Origin: a virus
DNA: 25,327 nucleotides
Reading direction: 5' to 3' (one strand)
IMG/VR virus record: IMGVR_UViG_3300042090_001939
Coordinates: 1 to 25,327 of that record
The notes below the pieces were generated by a model. That model ran no database searches and was not told the DNA's origin. It was given only the letters and a program-made list of their open reading frames with translations. This document shows, in pieces, positions 16,171-21,803 of this stretch (the stretch's first letter is position 1; each line of letters begins with the position of its first letter). The position numbers and the translations under genes were made by a program.

Positions 16171-16577
16171 TCGCCTGTCTCCAATATGCTCATGTCACGC
16201 AGTGCCCGGTCTGAGCGTTCGGCTGCCCACTTCGACTGCAGGCCACAAGCCGCAGCCGTCTTGTAGTCACGCTTCAGAAGAGCCACTTGCATGTCTTTGA
16301 ATTCCATAATCCCGCCAATACCAATGTTGAACACCATGTCGATGATGGCCGCGCGCCGTACTTCATCCATGCGCTGAAACCAAACAAACGAAGCGAGCGC
16401 GCCACGCGCGACGTCAATATCGTTCTGCTTCAGAATGTTAATCTCGGACTGAGATAGTCCAGTGGCCGTAAGATTCCGTCCCACACCAATGGTGACGTTG
16501 CCAACCGTATCAAGATAAGGTTTGGCACGCCTTCCTTCGTGTAGTTCAATGAGGTCGTTTACGCTTCGTATCGGCAC
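16155..16577 (-). CDS. Endolysin, T4-type lysozyme (GH24 muramidase)
   Basis: With the GTG at 16577 (GAGGAACC just upstream) the product has 140 residues beginning MPIRSVNDLIELHEGRRAKP. The catalytic triad of T4-type lysozymes is visible: Glu14 (HEG), Asp23 (YLD) and Thr29 (NVTIGVG), with the same spacing as Glu11-Asp20-Thr26 of T4. The rest matches in order: NLTATGLSQSE, then RRAAIIDMVFNIGIGGIMEF, then the C-terminal MQVALLKRDYKTAA and RSDRALRDMSILETGEW. It cleaves the MurNAc-GlcNAc bond of peptidoglycan. No signal sequence is seen from this start, so release through a holin pore is expected. Longer starts (GTGs five and four codons upstream of the GTG) are possible. Confidence 0.9.
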   Translation of the reverse strand: MPIRSVNDLIELHEGRRAKPYLDTVGNVTIGVGRNLTATGLSQSEINILKQNDIDVARGALASFVWFQRMDEVRRAAIIDMVFNIGIGGIMEFKDMQVALLKRDYKTAAACGLQSKWAAERSDRALRDMSILETGEWPTE

Positions 16578-16599
16578 GGTTCCTCGCACCACGGGACAG

Positions 16600-16818
16600 T
16601 TATTTGCCTCGCGGTAGTGGATTGGGAAATTCGCTGCCAAAAGGATTGCCGGGAGTCTTTCCGTTGCCGGGGAACTTCCGCACCTTGTCGCGAAGGTCAG
16701 GATAACTCGTATCATAGTCAGCGAGAATGTCTAGCCCGAGAATGTTGCCACACTGCGGCGTGTGGTCCCGTCCTACCCGGCCACGAGTACTTCCTCGACT
16801 GTTGCTTGAAGATGCCAT
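16600..16818 (-). CDS. Hypothetical small polar protein
   Basis: The 72-residue product from ATG 16818 starts MASSSNSRGSTRGRVGRDHT. The N-terminal 20 residues are Ser/Arg-rich and disordered. A short ordered core (CGNILGLDILADYDTSYPDL) follows, then a Pro/Gly/Asn-rich end. GAGATAGAA precedes the ATG, in the overlap with the preceding stop. It lies directly before the lysozyme. No family recognised; a disordered small accessory protein is all that can be said. Confidence 0.6.
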   Translation of the reverse strand: MASSSNSRGSTRGRVGRDHTPQCGNILGLDILADYDTSYPDLRDKVRKFPGNGKTPGNPFGSEFPNPLPRGK

Positions 16819-16820
16819 TT

Positions 16821-17105
16821 CTATCTCAGGTAAATGTAAAGAGTGCCACTCGTAAGCGTTGCACAAATCAGGCCGTTTACAGGTGGTTCCTTTGAGAAGT
16901 CAGTCTCTTCGGACCACGTTACTGCAGCTGTGGCTGTTGCAAGCGACTGCCAAATGACGTTGCCGAAACCGTCCTGCACGACACAGGAATCGCCGGTGCC
17001 AACCGTAAGCGTGACCCAACGAAAGCGCGCGACAGCCCACGTATTCTTCGTGATAGTAGCCGGTGCCGTCACGAGGACGACGCGGCTGCTTTCAGTTACC
17101 GCCAT
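16821..17105 (-). CDS. Small beta-rich protein, paralogue of the 14584-14841 product
   Basis: The 94-residue product starts MAVTESSRVVLVTAPATITK. The core carries CVVQDGFGNVIWQSLAT (41-57), then PPVNGL (74-79) and SGTLYIYL near the end. The same elements occur in the same order in the 85-residue protein at 14584-14841. Alternating hydrophobic residues throughout suggest a small beta-sandwich. TAAGGAGAACCTTAG stands before the ATG. Possibly a virion surface protein, but the position next to the lysis genes gives no firm clue. Confidence 0.7.
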   Translation of the reverse strand: MAVTESSRVVLVTAPATITKNTWAVARFRWVTLTVGTGDSCVVQDGFGNVIWQSLATATAAVTWSEETDFSKEPPVNGLICATLTSGTLYIYLR

Positions 17106-17117
17106 CTAAGGTTCTCC

Positions 17118-17360
17118 TTAGTCCATCGGCTTGCGTCGGCTTCCGTGTGCACCTTTGTGCTGATTATACATCGGCCCCGAAGTGCCCATACCCTTTAGAG
17201 GACGATTGATGCCGCCACTCTGAGTCGGGTTGCTCACCTGAGACTTGTTGGGAAACTCCGCGGACGGGCCAAACATATCGTGCTGCCCGATAGCGACGTT
17301 GTGCTCTTTCTCAGCAATACGCGCGAACTCGTCAGCGTGCGTTCCAGTGGTACCAGCCAT
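17118..17360 (-). CDS. Hypothetical small hydrophilic protein
   Basis: The product has 80 residues and starts MAGTTGTHADEFARIAEKEH. An N-terminal amphipathic helix is followed by a Gly/Asn/Ser/Pro-rich region and a basic end (HKGAHGSRRKPMD), so most of it is likely unstructured. It is the first gene after the consensus promoter at 17402-17430, with GGAG 11 bases before the ATG, and would be made in large amounts. No known family recognised. Confidence 0.65.
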   Translation of the reverse strand: MAGTTGTHADEFARIAEKEHNVAIGQHDMFGPSAEFPNKSQVSNPTQSGGINRPLKGMGTSGPMYNQHKGAHGSRRKPMD

Positions 17361-17401
17361 TTTCTTAATGCTCCGAAGTTAAGGGTCTACAATCAACACA
17401 C

Positions 17402-17430
17402 ATTCTAGCACATCGCCAAAGGCTTGTCAA
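17402..17430 (-). promoter_or_regulatory. Consensus sigma-70 promoter
   Basis: Minus-strand TTGACA (17430-17425) is a perfect -35. It is followed by 17 bases and TAGAAT (17407-17402), preceded by TGC (extended -10). The -35 overlaps the stop region of the terminase nuclease ORF. Transcription should start near 17395 and serve the accessory and lysis cluster. Confidence 0.88.
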
Positions 17431-18041
17431 CGGGAGAATCCGCCGTAACGAGGGTCGCCGCGGAACTGGTTCTGCCAACGCGTTTCCTCGTTATAGATTG
17501 GGTCGTATTCCAGCTTGCCACGATTCGCGAGTGGGTCTCGCAACATGCGAAGACACTCCGAGAGAGCGTCAACCAAATCGACCATGAAGCCGGTCGGGTA
17601 CCGTTCGAGTTGCCGATAGAGCATCGGACACGACTCGTTCACATAAAGAAGGCCATTGTGCATCCACCGTTGAATGGTGCTCGTGAGACGAAACTCTTTG
17701 TTCTCAGTAGAGGGCATCTCACGCGGTACAAGAGCGATGCGCTCGCGCCGGATATTCGCTTCTTTCACGACATCTTGAAAATAAAGATTCTGTTGGCCGG
17801 TCGAGTCAATCCCAAAGCGATGACACCGCCACATTCTATTCATTAGAAAGATGTTGCGCGTGATGACATCGGTCGCGCATTTATCTGCCCATTCTGCAAG
17901 GGCAAATGCGCGTCCGTCTGGGATTTGTGCAACAATAACAATGGCCGACTGGCAGCCCTCTTTCGTGAGTTTGCCTGACGCAGGGTCGCACATTCCAACG
18001 ATGTCGGAGAACTCCGCTTTATTAATTGTTTCCAAGTTCAA
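17427..18041 (-). CDS. terL: Terminase large subunit, nuclease half (split gene)
   Basis: This ORF gives 204 residues from the first in-frame TTG (18041) and carries the RNase H-like nuclease domain of large terminases. Motif I is GMCDPASGK (Asp19), with the following strand SAIVIVAQIPDGRAFALAEW. Motif II is GIDSTGQQN (Asp98). Motif III is GFMVDLVDALSECL near residues 151-164. The domain cuts concatemeric DNA during packaging. It contains no ATPase motifs; these are in the separate ORF at 18267-19433. There is no ATG or GTG before the motif-I strand; only TTG codons at 18041 and 18035 are available and neither has a good ribosome binding site. Expression may therefore rely on coupling to the overlapping small ORF upstream. 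Confidence 0.85.
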   Translation of the reverse strand: MNLETINKAEFSDIVGMCDPASGKLTKEGCQSAIVIVAQIPDGRAFALAEWADKCATDVITRNIFLMNRMWRCHRFGIDSTGQQNLYFQDVVKEANIRRERIALVPREMPSTENKEFRLTSTIQRWMHNGLLYVNESCPMLYRQLERYPTGFMVDLVDALSECLRMLRDPLANRGKLEYDPIYNEETRWQNQFRGDPRYGGFSR

Positions 18042-18327
18042 TAAACACCGGCTCGATAGTGATGATACACGGCTTCAGAATTTGTATCAGGTCGCCCACG
18101 AACTCGTCGTCTACGCCAATAGACTGCGCGAGCATAATGGCATCGTCGTTCTCACCCACAACGAACCCTATGGATGCCTCTTGGTCTATGTGCGCCATCT
18201 CATCTTCTACTTCCTCTTTAGATAGCCATGATGGGTAATGAATAGCTCGGTGGTCACGCCACGTGACTAGCACCGCTCGATTTGACTTATTTTGTCCCTG
18301 TGCCAATTCGCCATGCTCTCGTTCCAT
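18022..18327 (-). CDS. Small phage protein inserted between the terminase halves
   Basis: From ATG 18327 (AGGAG 11 bases upstream, 61-base overlap with the ATPase ORF) the product has 101 residues. From GTG 18273 (7-base overlap, weak site) it has 83, starting at VTWRDHRAIHYPSWLSKEEV. The second start fits the recognisable domain better: 'V-x-W-x-D-H ... W-h-S-x-E-E ... S-h-G-F-h-h-G-x-x-D-D-A-h-h-L-A ... G-D-h-I-x-I-x-x-x-h-I'. I recall similar small beta-rich proteins in many phages, often close to terminase genes, with no known function. It has no HNH, GIY-YIG or LAGLIDADG motif, so it is not an intron-type endonuclease. It lies in a different frame from both terminase ORFs. Confidence 0.65.
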   Translation of the reverse strand: MEREHGELAQGQNKSNRAVLVTWRDHRAIHYPSWLSKEEVEDEMAHIDQEASIGFVVGENDDAIMLAQSIGVDDEFVGDLIQILKPCIITIEPVFIELGNN

Positions 18328-19433
18328 GCGGATGTTCGCTCCTCTGGTGTCATTTCGAAAAAGGTCTTGGGCCTACGTTTCTGCCCGGCTACTTCTTGTC
18401 CGCTTGCGATAACGTCAAGAATGTTCTGCGTGTTGTCATCGGTCGTGAAAATTAGGTCCGTTCCATCAAGACGGAACCGGCCACAGAATCGCATATCGAA
18501 AGCGGTAGTCCCAGCACCGACGCCCCGGTTCTCGTAATTGAGATAGTAGAGTTCTCCGTATTTTCGCTTAAAGCCTTCAAGACGGTCCCGAGTAAGTCGC
18601 TCGGGGAAGAGTAGGTCACGACCCGACCCGTCTGCGTTGTAACTCGTATAACAAGAGAGCATTCGAACATCATATTCGTGTTCATTCTCATCTATCCATG
18701 TGTAAAGGTCTTCAGATGCCCAGCGCGTACCAAAAACGAAGTCGAGCGACTTGTCCGGGTTGTTCATCAGCGAGTGCGATGTCTTCCACCACTCGATTGC
18801 AGCGAGCATCAGTTGTGGTTGCTTACGGCTGCGGAGTCCGATAAGGTCGTCCTTGATGAGAACGTCATAGTGGCCACCGGTGCTGCCGCTGTCTACGCCT
18901 GCAGCTTCGAAAGTGCTCTCGGGATAGTCTTCTGTGCGCGGCAGTGAAAAGTGGCTGTTGGTCCACGTATCGGCCGCGGTCTTGCTCTCCCAACACAGGT
19001 GCGGCCACAGGGCACGGAAGAGTTCGTTCTTCTCGTACTGGCGCCGAATCCAGCCAATGCGCGAAAGGGCGCGGCGCTCGTTCTCGGCCGCATAAAGCAT
19101 TCGAACGTTGTAGCCTTCGCGGCCGGGGAAGTACAGGTTGCTCGTGGCCGGTTGAATAGTAATGTGCATACCCAGACAACGCGCCATCGTGGTCTTAAAG
19201 GTGTCGCGTGGCGTCAAGAGCAGCTTACGTGTGTAGGGAATCGTTTGGAGCCAGTTACAAAGGTCACCGTGAAGGTGGACGACGAACTCGTTCATCCCCA
19301 TGATGCCTACGCAAAAGGCATAAAGGGATTCCTCGGCGCGCGTCTTTATCTGAGACGAACGGTCCATGTGCGCGTCGGCGCCAGCTTGGCGGACAGTGCC
19401 GTTATGCTGGACGATTAGCTCGCGGTGGTACAT
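18267..19433 (-). CDS. terL: Terminase large subunit, ATPase half (split gene)
   Basis: The 388-residue product starts MYHRELIVQHNGTVRQAGAD. The packaging-motor motifs are present: a deviant Walker A, TPRDTFKTT (74-82, Lys80), with Phe in place of the usual Gly as in many terminases; an adenine/lid strand with LYAAENERRALSRIGWIRRQ; Walker B YDVLIKDD (189-196); and coupling motif FGTR (234-237). After about residue 320 it has a 70-residue linker and a stop (TAG, 18269-18267) where an intact large terminase would run on into the nuclease domain. The protein overlaps the small subunit gene by 32 bases. Both halves, and the small subunit beside them, argue that this is a working terminase made as two polypeptides. 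Confidence 0.88.
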   Translation of the reverse strand: MYHRELIVQHNGTVRQAGADAHMDRSSQIKTRAEESLYAFCVGIMGMNEFVVHLHGDLCNWLQTIPYTRKLLLTPRDTFKTTMARCLGMHITIQPATSNLYFPGREGYNVRMLYAAENERRALSRIGWIRRQYEKNELFRALWPHLCWESKTAADTWTNSHFSLPRTEDYPESTFEAAGVDSGSTGGHYDVLIKDDLIGLRSRKQPQLMLAAIEWWKTSHSLMNNPDKSLDFVFGTRWASEDLYTWIDENEHEYDVRMLSCYTSYNADGSGRDLLFPERLTRDRLEGFKRKYGELYYLNYENRGVGAGTTAFDMRFCGRFRLDGTDLIFTTDDNTQNILDVIASGQEVAGQKRRPKTFFEMTPEERTSAWNESMANWHRDKISQIERC

Positions 19434-19863
19434 CGCCTGTCTCAGCGAGCGCGCGCTCGGCTCGCTTCTCTTGTTCGGGAGTTAGATGGTATTTGACGGT
19501 CGCTGTCACTTGCGGAACCGGTTGCGCCCGCGGCACGAGGGCTGCGTTTATCATCTCAATGGCACGAAGACGGTCCGAGAGCTTCGCAGTCGTGTCATCG
19601 CGGATGGCGATGAGAGCGCTGAGATTGGGCATTAGCTGCTCCGAGACCAGCTTCGAATATTCGTTGAGCCGTTCCCCGATGAGGGTCTTGCGCGCTTCGT
19701 CTACTTCGTATTGAAAGAGACCGCCTTTCAGGAGCACGTTTACGTATGTAACGGAAACGCCTAGCTGTTCTGCAGCTTCATGCGGCGAAGCTCCCAAGGC
19801 AAGAAGCGAGGCAAGAGTTTTCTGCCGGTTGCGGGTTGCGACGGTCGGTTCAGAATGCTTCAT
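19402..19863 (-). CDS. terS: Terminase small subunit (probable)
   Basis: The 153-residue product starts MKHSEPTVATRNRQKTLASL. Residues about 24-47 form a helix-turn-helix (SPHEAAEQLGVSVTYVNVLL), the DNA-recognition part typical of small terminases. Residues 50-110 form long helices suitable for oligomerisation (IGERLNEYSKLVSEQL, KLSDRLRAIEMINAALV). The C-terminus is Pro/Arg/Ala-rich. It directly precedes and overlaps the large-subunit ATPase ORF. The ATG lies six bases after a TATAAT, with no room for a Shine-Dalgarno leader, so the mRNA may be leaderless (see findings). Assignment rests on HTH plus position. Confidence 0.75.
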   Translation of the reverse strand: MKHSEPTVATRNRQKTLASLLALGASPHEAAEQLGVSVTYVNVLLKGGLFQYEVDEARKTLIGERLNEYSKLVSEQLMPNLSALIAIRDDTTAKLSDRLRAIEMINAALVPRAQPVPQVTATVKYHLTPEQEKRAERALAETGDVPPRANRPA

Positions 19864-19869
19864 CGTTCC

Positions 19870-19898
19870 ATTATAGCACGAAAGCGAACGATAGAAAA
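19870..19898 (-). promoter_or_regulatory. Extended -10 promoter; predicted start at the terS AUG
   Basis: Minus strand TGC-TATAAT (19878-19870) is an extended -10 element. The -35 position (TTTTCT, 19898-19893, 17-base spacer) is poor, as is common for extended -10 promoters. The ATG of the small terminase begins six bases after the -10, so transcription would start at or next to it. Confidence 0.75.
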
Positions 19899-19920
19899 GC
19901 GGGTTCGATTTTCCTTCGCC

Positions 19921-19940
19921 AATTTTTCTGAAAATTTTTT
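19921..19940. repeat. AT-rich inverted repeat in terminase upstream region
   Basis: On the plus strand AATTTT-TCTG-AAAATT-TTTT occurs in an otherwise GC-rich phage sequence. It lies in a stretch free of good ORFs (19864-20064) just upstream of the small terminase. It may mark a bent or easily melted segment, for example part of a packaging site. No function is shown by sequence. Confidence 0.45.
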
Positions 19941-20029
19941 ATCGAGTATCTTTTACGCCTTCGGCGGCTTTGCGCGATGGCTGGGGGGGTGCCTAGGGGT
20001 AGCCATTGCTTGCGGGATGGGAGTGCGAT

Positions 20030-20048
20030 GAGAATGAGAATCATTCTC
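20030..20048. promoter_or_regulatory. Fur-box-like palindrome
   Basis: The 19 bases read GAGAAT-GAGAAT-C-ATTCTC. They follow the three-hexamer layout of a Fur box (GATAAT-GATAAT-C-ATTATC) with 16 of 19 positions identical. The inner 15 bases TGAGAAT-C-ATTCTCA (20035-20049) form a perfect 7-1-7 palindrome. The site is non-coding, between a terminator and the terminase promoter. Confidence 0.5.
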
Positions 20049-20064
20049 AATTGGGCGAGTAGGC

Positions 20065-20105
20065 AAAAAAATACCCTGTGCCAGCTAGGTGCCAGCACAG
20101 GGTAT
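20065..20105 (-). terminator. Rho-independent terminator after the 126-residue gene
   Basis: On the minus strand ATACCCTGTGC (20105-20095) pairs perfectly with GCACAGGGTAT (20081-20071). A 13-base loop separates the arms and a run of seven T (20071-20065) follows. It lies about 20 bases past the stop at 20127 and should end transcription before the terminase genes. Confidence 0.92.
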
Positions 20106-20126
20106 CGGTTAGCGGTACATTCGCGC

Positions 20127-20507
20127 CTACTCTTTGACCGAAAGCTTGCCCGCGTCCGCCATGGCTTTGACAAAATCGCCAAACGTCATTTCCTTGCCCG
20201 CATGCAAGGGATTTGCGTTGGCGACCTTACACTTTGTCTCGCCATTAAGAACCCTCTTCACAATCTCCCACTGATTGATATAGAGAGTAGTCGGGAACCG
20301 TCCCAGTCCGTAGAGAACGATGGCGCCGTCGCTCCCCGTCTTTTCTTCCTTGGTTCTGGCGTCGATGTACTTCTCGCCTGTGGTCACCTTCAGGGTGAGC
20401 ACGCCAACGGCCGGTTTCTTGTTGGCCCGTTCTGCGACTAATTCCGCTTCCAATCGGGCTACCTTCTGTTCAAGAGTCTCGTTAGTCGGTACTGTTCCTT
20501 TTCCCAT
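20127..20507 (-). CDS. Conserved phage protein with YGLGRFP motif, single-gene unit
   Basis: The 126-residue product starts MGKGTVPTNETLEQKVARLE. GGAAGGAAAGGCA leads into the ATG at 20507; the frame is open 50 codons further upstream but that part has no site and overlaps the promoter. Residues 9-28 form a short coiled coil. Residues 36-50 and 61-88 are beta-like, with AIVLYGLGRFPTTLYINQWE, a motif (YGLGRFP-x-TLY-x-x-QW) I recall from uncharacterised proteins of unrelated phages. It ends in a helix (TFGDFVKAMADAG). The gene has its own promoter (20576-20603) and strong terminator, so it is probably made alone and in quantity. A small DNA- or RNA-binding beta-barrel protein is a guess. Confidence 0.85.
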   Translation of the reverse strand: MGKGTVPTNETLEQKVARLEAELVAERANKKPAVGVLTLKVTTGEKYIDARTKEEKTGSDGAIVLYGLGRFPTTLYINQWEIVKRVLNGETKCKVANANPLHAGKEMTFGDFVKAMADAGKLSVKE

Positions 20508-20549
20508 TGCCTTTCCTTCCTTGGCTTTCAATGAAGCCACGTTGTTAGA

Positions 20550-20565
20550 GCGGGGAAATTCCCGC
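20550..20565. promoter_or_regulatory. Palindrome near the transcription start, operator candidate
   Basis: GCGGGGAAATTCCCGC is a near-perfect palindrome (seven arm pairs, one of them G-T, around an A-A centre). It lies just downstream of the predicted start (about 20569) of the promoter at 20576-20603. It could be an operator or a 5' mRNA hairpin. Confidence 0.45.
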
Positions 20566-20575
20566 CGTCGAAACC

Positions 20576-20603
20576 AGAGTAGCAGAAACGCCGAAAAGGT
20601 CAA
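20576..20603 (-). promoter_or_regulatory. Sigma-70 promoter for the 126-residue gene
   Basis: Minus strand TTGACC (20603-20598), spacer of 16, then TACTCT (20581-20576) preceded by TGC. The -35 matches five of six, the -10 four of six with an extended TG. It lies in the non-coding gap 20508-20675, about 65 bases before the ATG. Confidence 0.65.
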
Positions 20604-20675
20604 TCGGCGATGCCATATAATGTATAGGTAGAGGCAGCCAACTTGCCCCCTACCCATTGAGCGAGAAGGCGCGAT

Positions 20676-20834
20676 TCAGCGTGTTAGCACAGAGAATGCC
20701 CACAGACACGCCACGAGTACTGCCACGGGCAAGCCAGTCAGCGGCTCAGCGATGGCACACAGTGCGCAGCCAAGCGCAATCAGCGTCAAATCGTAAAGGA
20801 AATGACGCAGCTTTTCCCTCGTGCGAGACTTCAT
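20676..20834 (-). CDS. Small two-span membrane protein
   Basis: A 52-residue product read by hand from ATG 20834 to TGA 20678-20676. It starts MKSRTREKLRHFLYDLTLIA. After a basic N-terminus come two hydrophobic segments (residues about 13-29 and 33-50, GLPVAVLVACLWAFSVL) split by a PLTG turn. GGGGAGATAAACAACC precedes the ATG and overlaps the previous stop, so translation is likely. It is the last gene of the block that begins at 22878. Size fits a holin- or pinholin-like protein or a small inhibitor of host functions, but nothing decides this. Confidence 0.75.
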   Translation of the reverse strand: MKSRTREKLRHFLYDLTLIALGCALCAIAEPLTGLPVAVLVACLWAFSVLTR

Positions 20835-20840
20835 GGTTGT

Positions 20841-21161
20841 TTATCTCCCCACGCATTGCGTTCGATGGCCACAAGACGGACAAGCAAATTCGCCGTCTCC
20901 CATGACTTGCGGCGGTTCATTCCCAGTGACCGGCACGCTTGGTAGCAGCGAACGGTCTCGATTGCCATTATCAGGAATAGTCTCAAGCTTCTCCTTTGCC
21001 TGCATCGCACGCAGGTAACGATACATTTGGTACGGTTTAATGCCCAGTCTCTCGCACGCAGCTTGCCGGTTGCCATTGCAAACAACAAGCGTGCCGCGAA
21101 TGAGTATCACGGCAGCATCGAATAGCCACGCATCAAGCCTTGTGCGGCAACGGGTAATCAC
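20841..21161 (-). CDS. Fis-type helix-turn-helix protein with C-terminal zinc knuckle
   Basis: The chosen start is GTG 21161, overlapping the upstream stop as GTGA, for 106 residues beginning MITRCRTRLDAWLFDAAVIL. The frame is open further up, but that part overlaps the coding frame of the zinc-finger gene. Residues about 31-55 (GNRQAACERLGIKPYQMYRY) match the Fis/NtrC-type HTH ('G-N-x-x-x-AA-x-x-L-G-I-x-x-x-x-h-Y-R-x-L'). The last residues carry CPSCGHRTQC, a possible zinc knuckle, after a disordered linker. A transcription or replication regulator is likely. It may act on the palindromes downstream (inference). Confidence 0.75.
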   Translation of the reverse strand: MITRCRTRLDAWLFDAAVILIRGTLVVCNGNRQAACERLGIKPYQMYRYLRAMQAKEKLETIPDNGNRDRSLLPSVPVTGNEPPQVMGDGEFACPSCGHRTQCVGR

Positions 21162-21799
21162 TGCGCCCAATCCGGCGGCCAACCGAAGAGCAATGCCGCC
21201 AACAGGACTGCGATGTGACCCTTGCCAAAGTGACGCAGGTACCACAGGAAAAAGCGTGGCTTCCACTTCGCGACACGTTTTGGACTGGTGTGTGCCATGG
21301 ACTGAATGCGTGCCGTCAAATTGCGGCTGCAGTCCCCACATAGCCATTGGTCAGTGCTGTTGTCGTACATGAGAGCAGGCTGCTGCGCAAAGCAAATGCC
21401 GCACGTTAGCAGCGGATATTCGCTTTTCCGTTCAGCGTCAATGCGTTCAGCCACACAGTCATCGCAATAGCAATGCGTGTGCTCGTAGTCGAGCATACTC
21501 ACATCCATGTGGACTTCGTTGTGCTCACGGTAGCAACGCTCACACACTTCGTTGTCACATCCCTCACAAAAGTGTTCTATGCTGCAGCCATCACTGCAAG
21601 TATCGCAGGTTGCCGTAAACGAAGGCATCACGCGAATGGTATGGTGAATAGCTGGCTGCGGGACAGCTATCTCATCAATGTCGGCCAACGTAAGGAACTG
21701 CGTGATGCGATGCCGTACTGGTGTCGGTCTGTAGCTCGCCGGTTGTTGTGGATTGCGTGGCACTCCACGGTTGCCATTGTTTCCCCAATCATAAACCAT
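21158..21799 (-). CDS. Multi-zinc-finger protein with C-terminal hydrophobic segment
   Basis: The 213-residue product starts MVYDWGNNGNRGVPRNPQQP. From residue 65 it is packed with Cys/His: C65-C68-C72, C78-C81, C86-C89, H93/H97, C110/C112-C115, C133-C136 and C154-C157. The first part (CEGCDNEVCERCYREHNEVH) resembles B-box/ZZ-type folds; the last pair of CxxC look like a zinc ribbon (TCGICFAQQP ... QWLCGDC). Residues 194-207 (GHIAVLLAALLFGW) are hydrophobic, perhaps a membrane anchor. Such fingers serve protein or nucleic acid binding. The ATG follows the previous stop by four bases; the ribosome binding site is weak. I know of no close phage homologue. Confidence 0.75.
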   Translation of the reverse strand: MVYDWGNNGNRGVPRNPQQPASYRPTPVRHRITQFLTLADIDEIAVPQPAIHHTIRVMPSFTATCDTCSDGCSIEHFCEGCDNEVCERCYREHNEVHMDVSMLDYEHTHCYCDDCVAERIDAERKSEYPLLTCGICFAQQPALMYDNSTDQWLCGDCSRNLTARIQSMAHTSPKRVAKWKPRFFLWYLRHFGKGHIAVLLAALLFGWPPDWAQ

Positions 21800-21803
21800 A
21801 GTG

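Noticed and set aside
18022-18269. Group I or II intron in the terminase gene
   Set aside because: The intervening stretch is about 230 bases and almost fully occupied by an ORF without endonuclease motifs; no intron core could be seen.
19871-20182. Minus-strand ORF of 103 codons
   Set aside because: It reads through the strong terminator hairpin and the Fur-like palindrome and has poor composition; the region is better seen as non-coding.
20607-20633. TATACATTATAT-like -10 candidates upstream of the 126-residue gene
   Set aside because: Paired -35 elements are poor; the TTGACC/TGCTACTCT pair nearer the gene is better.
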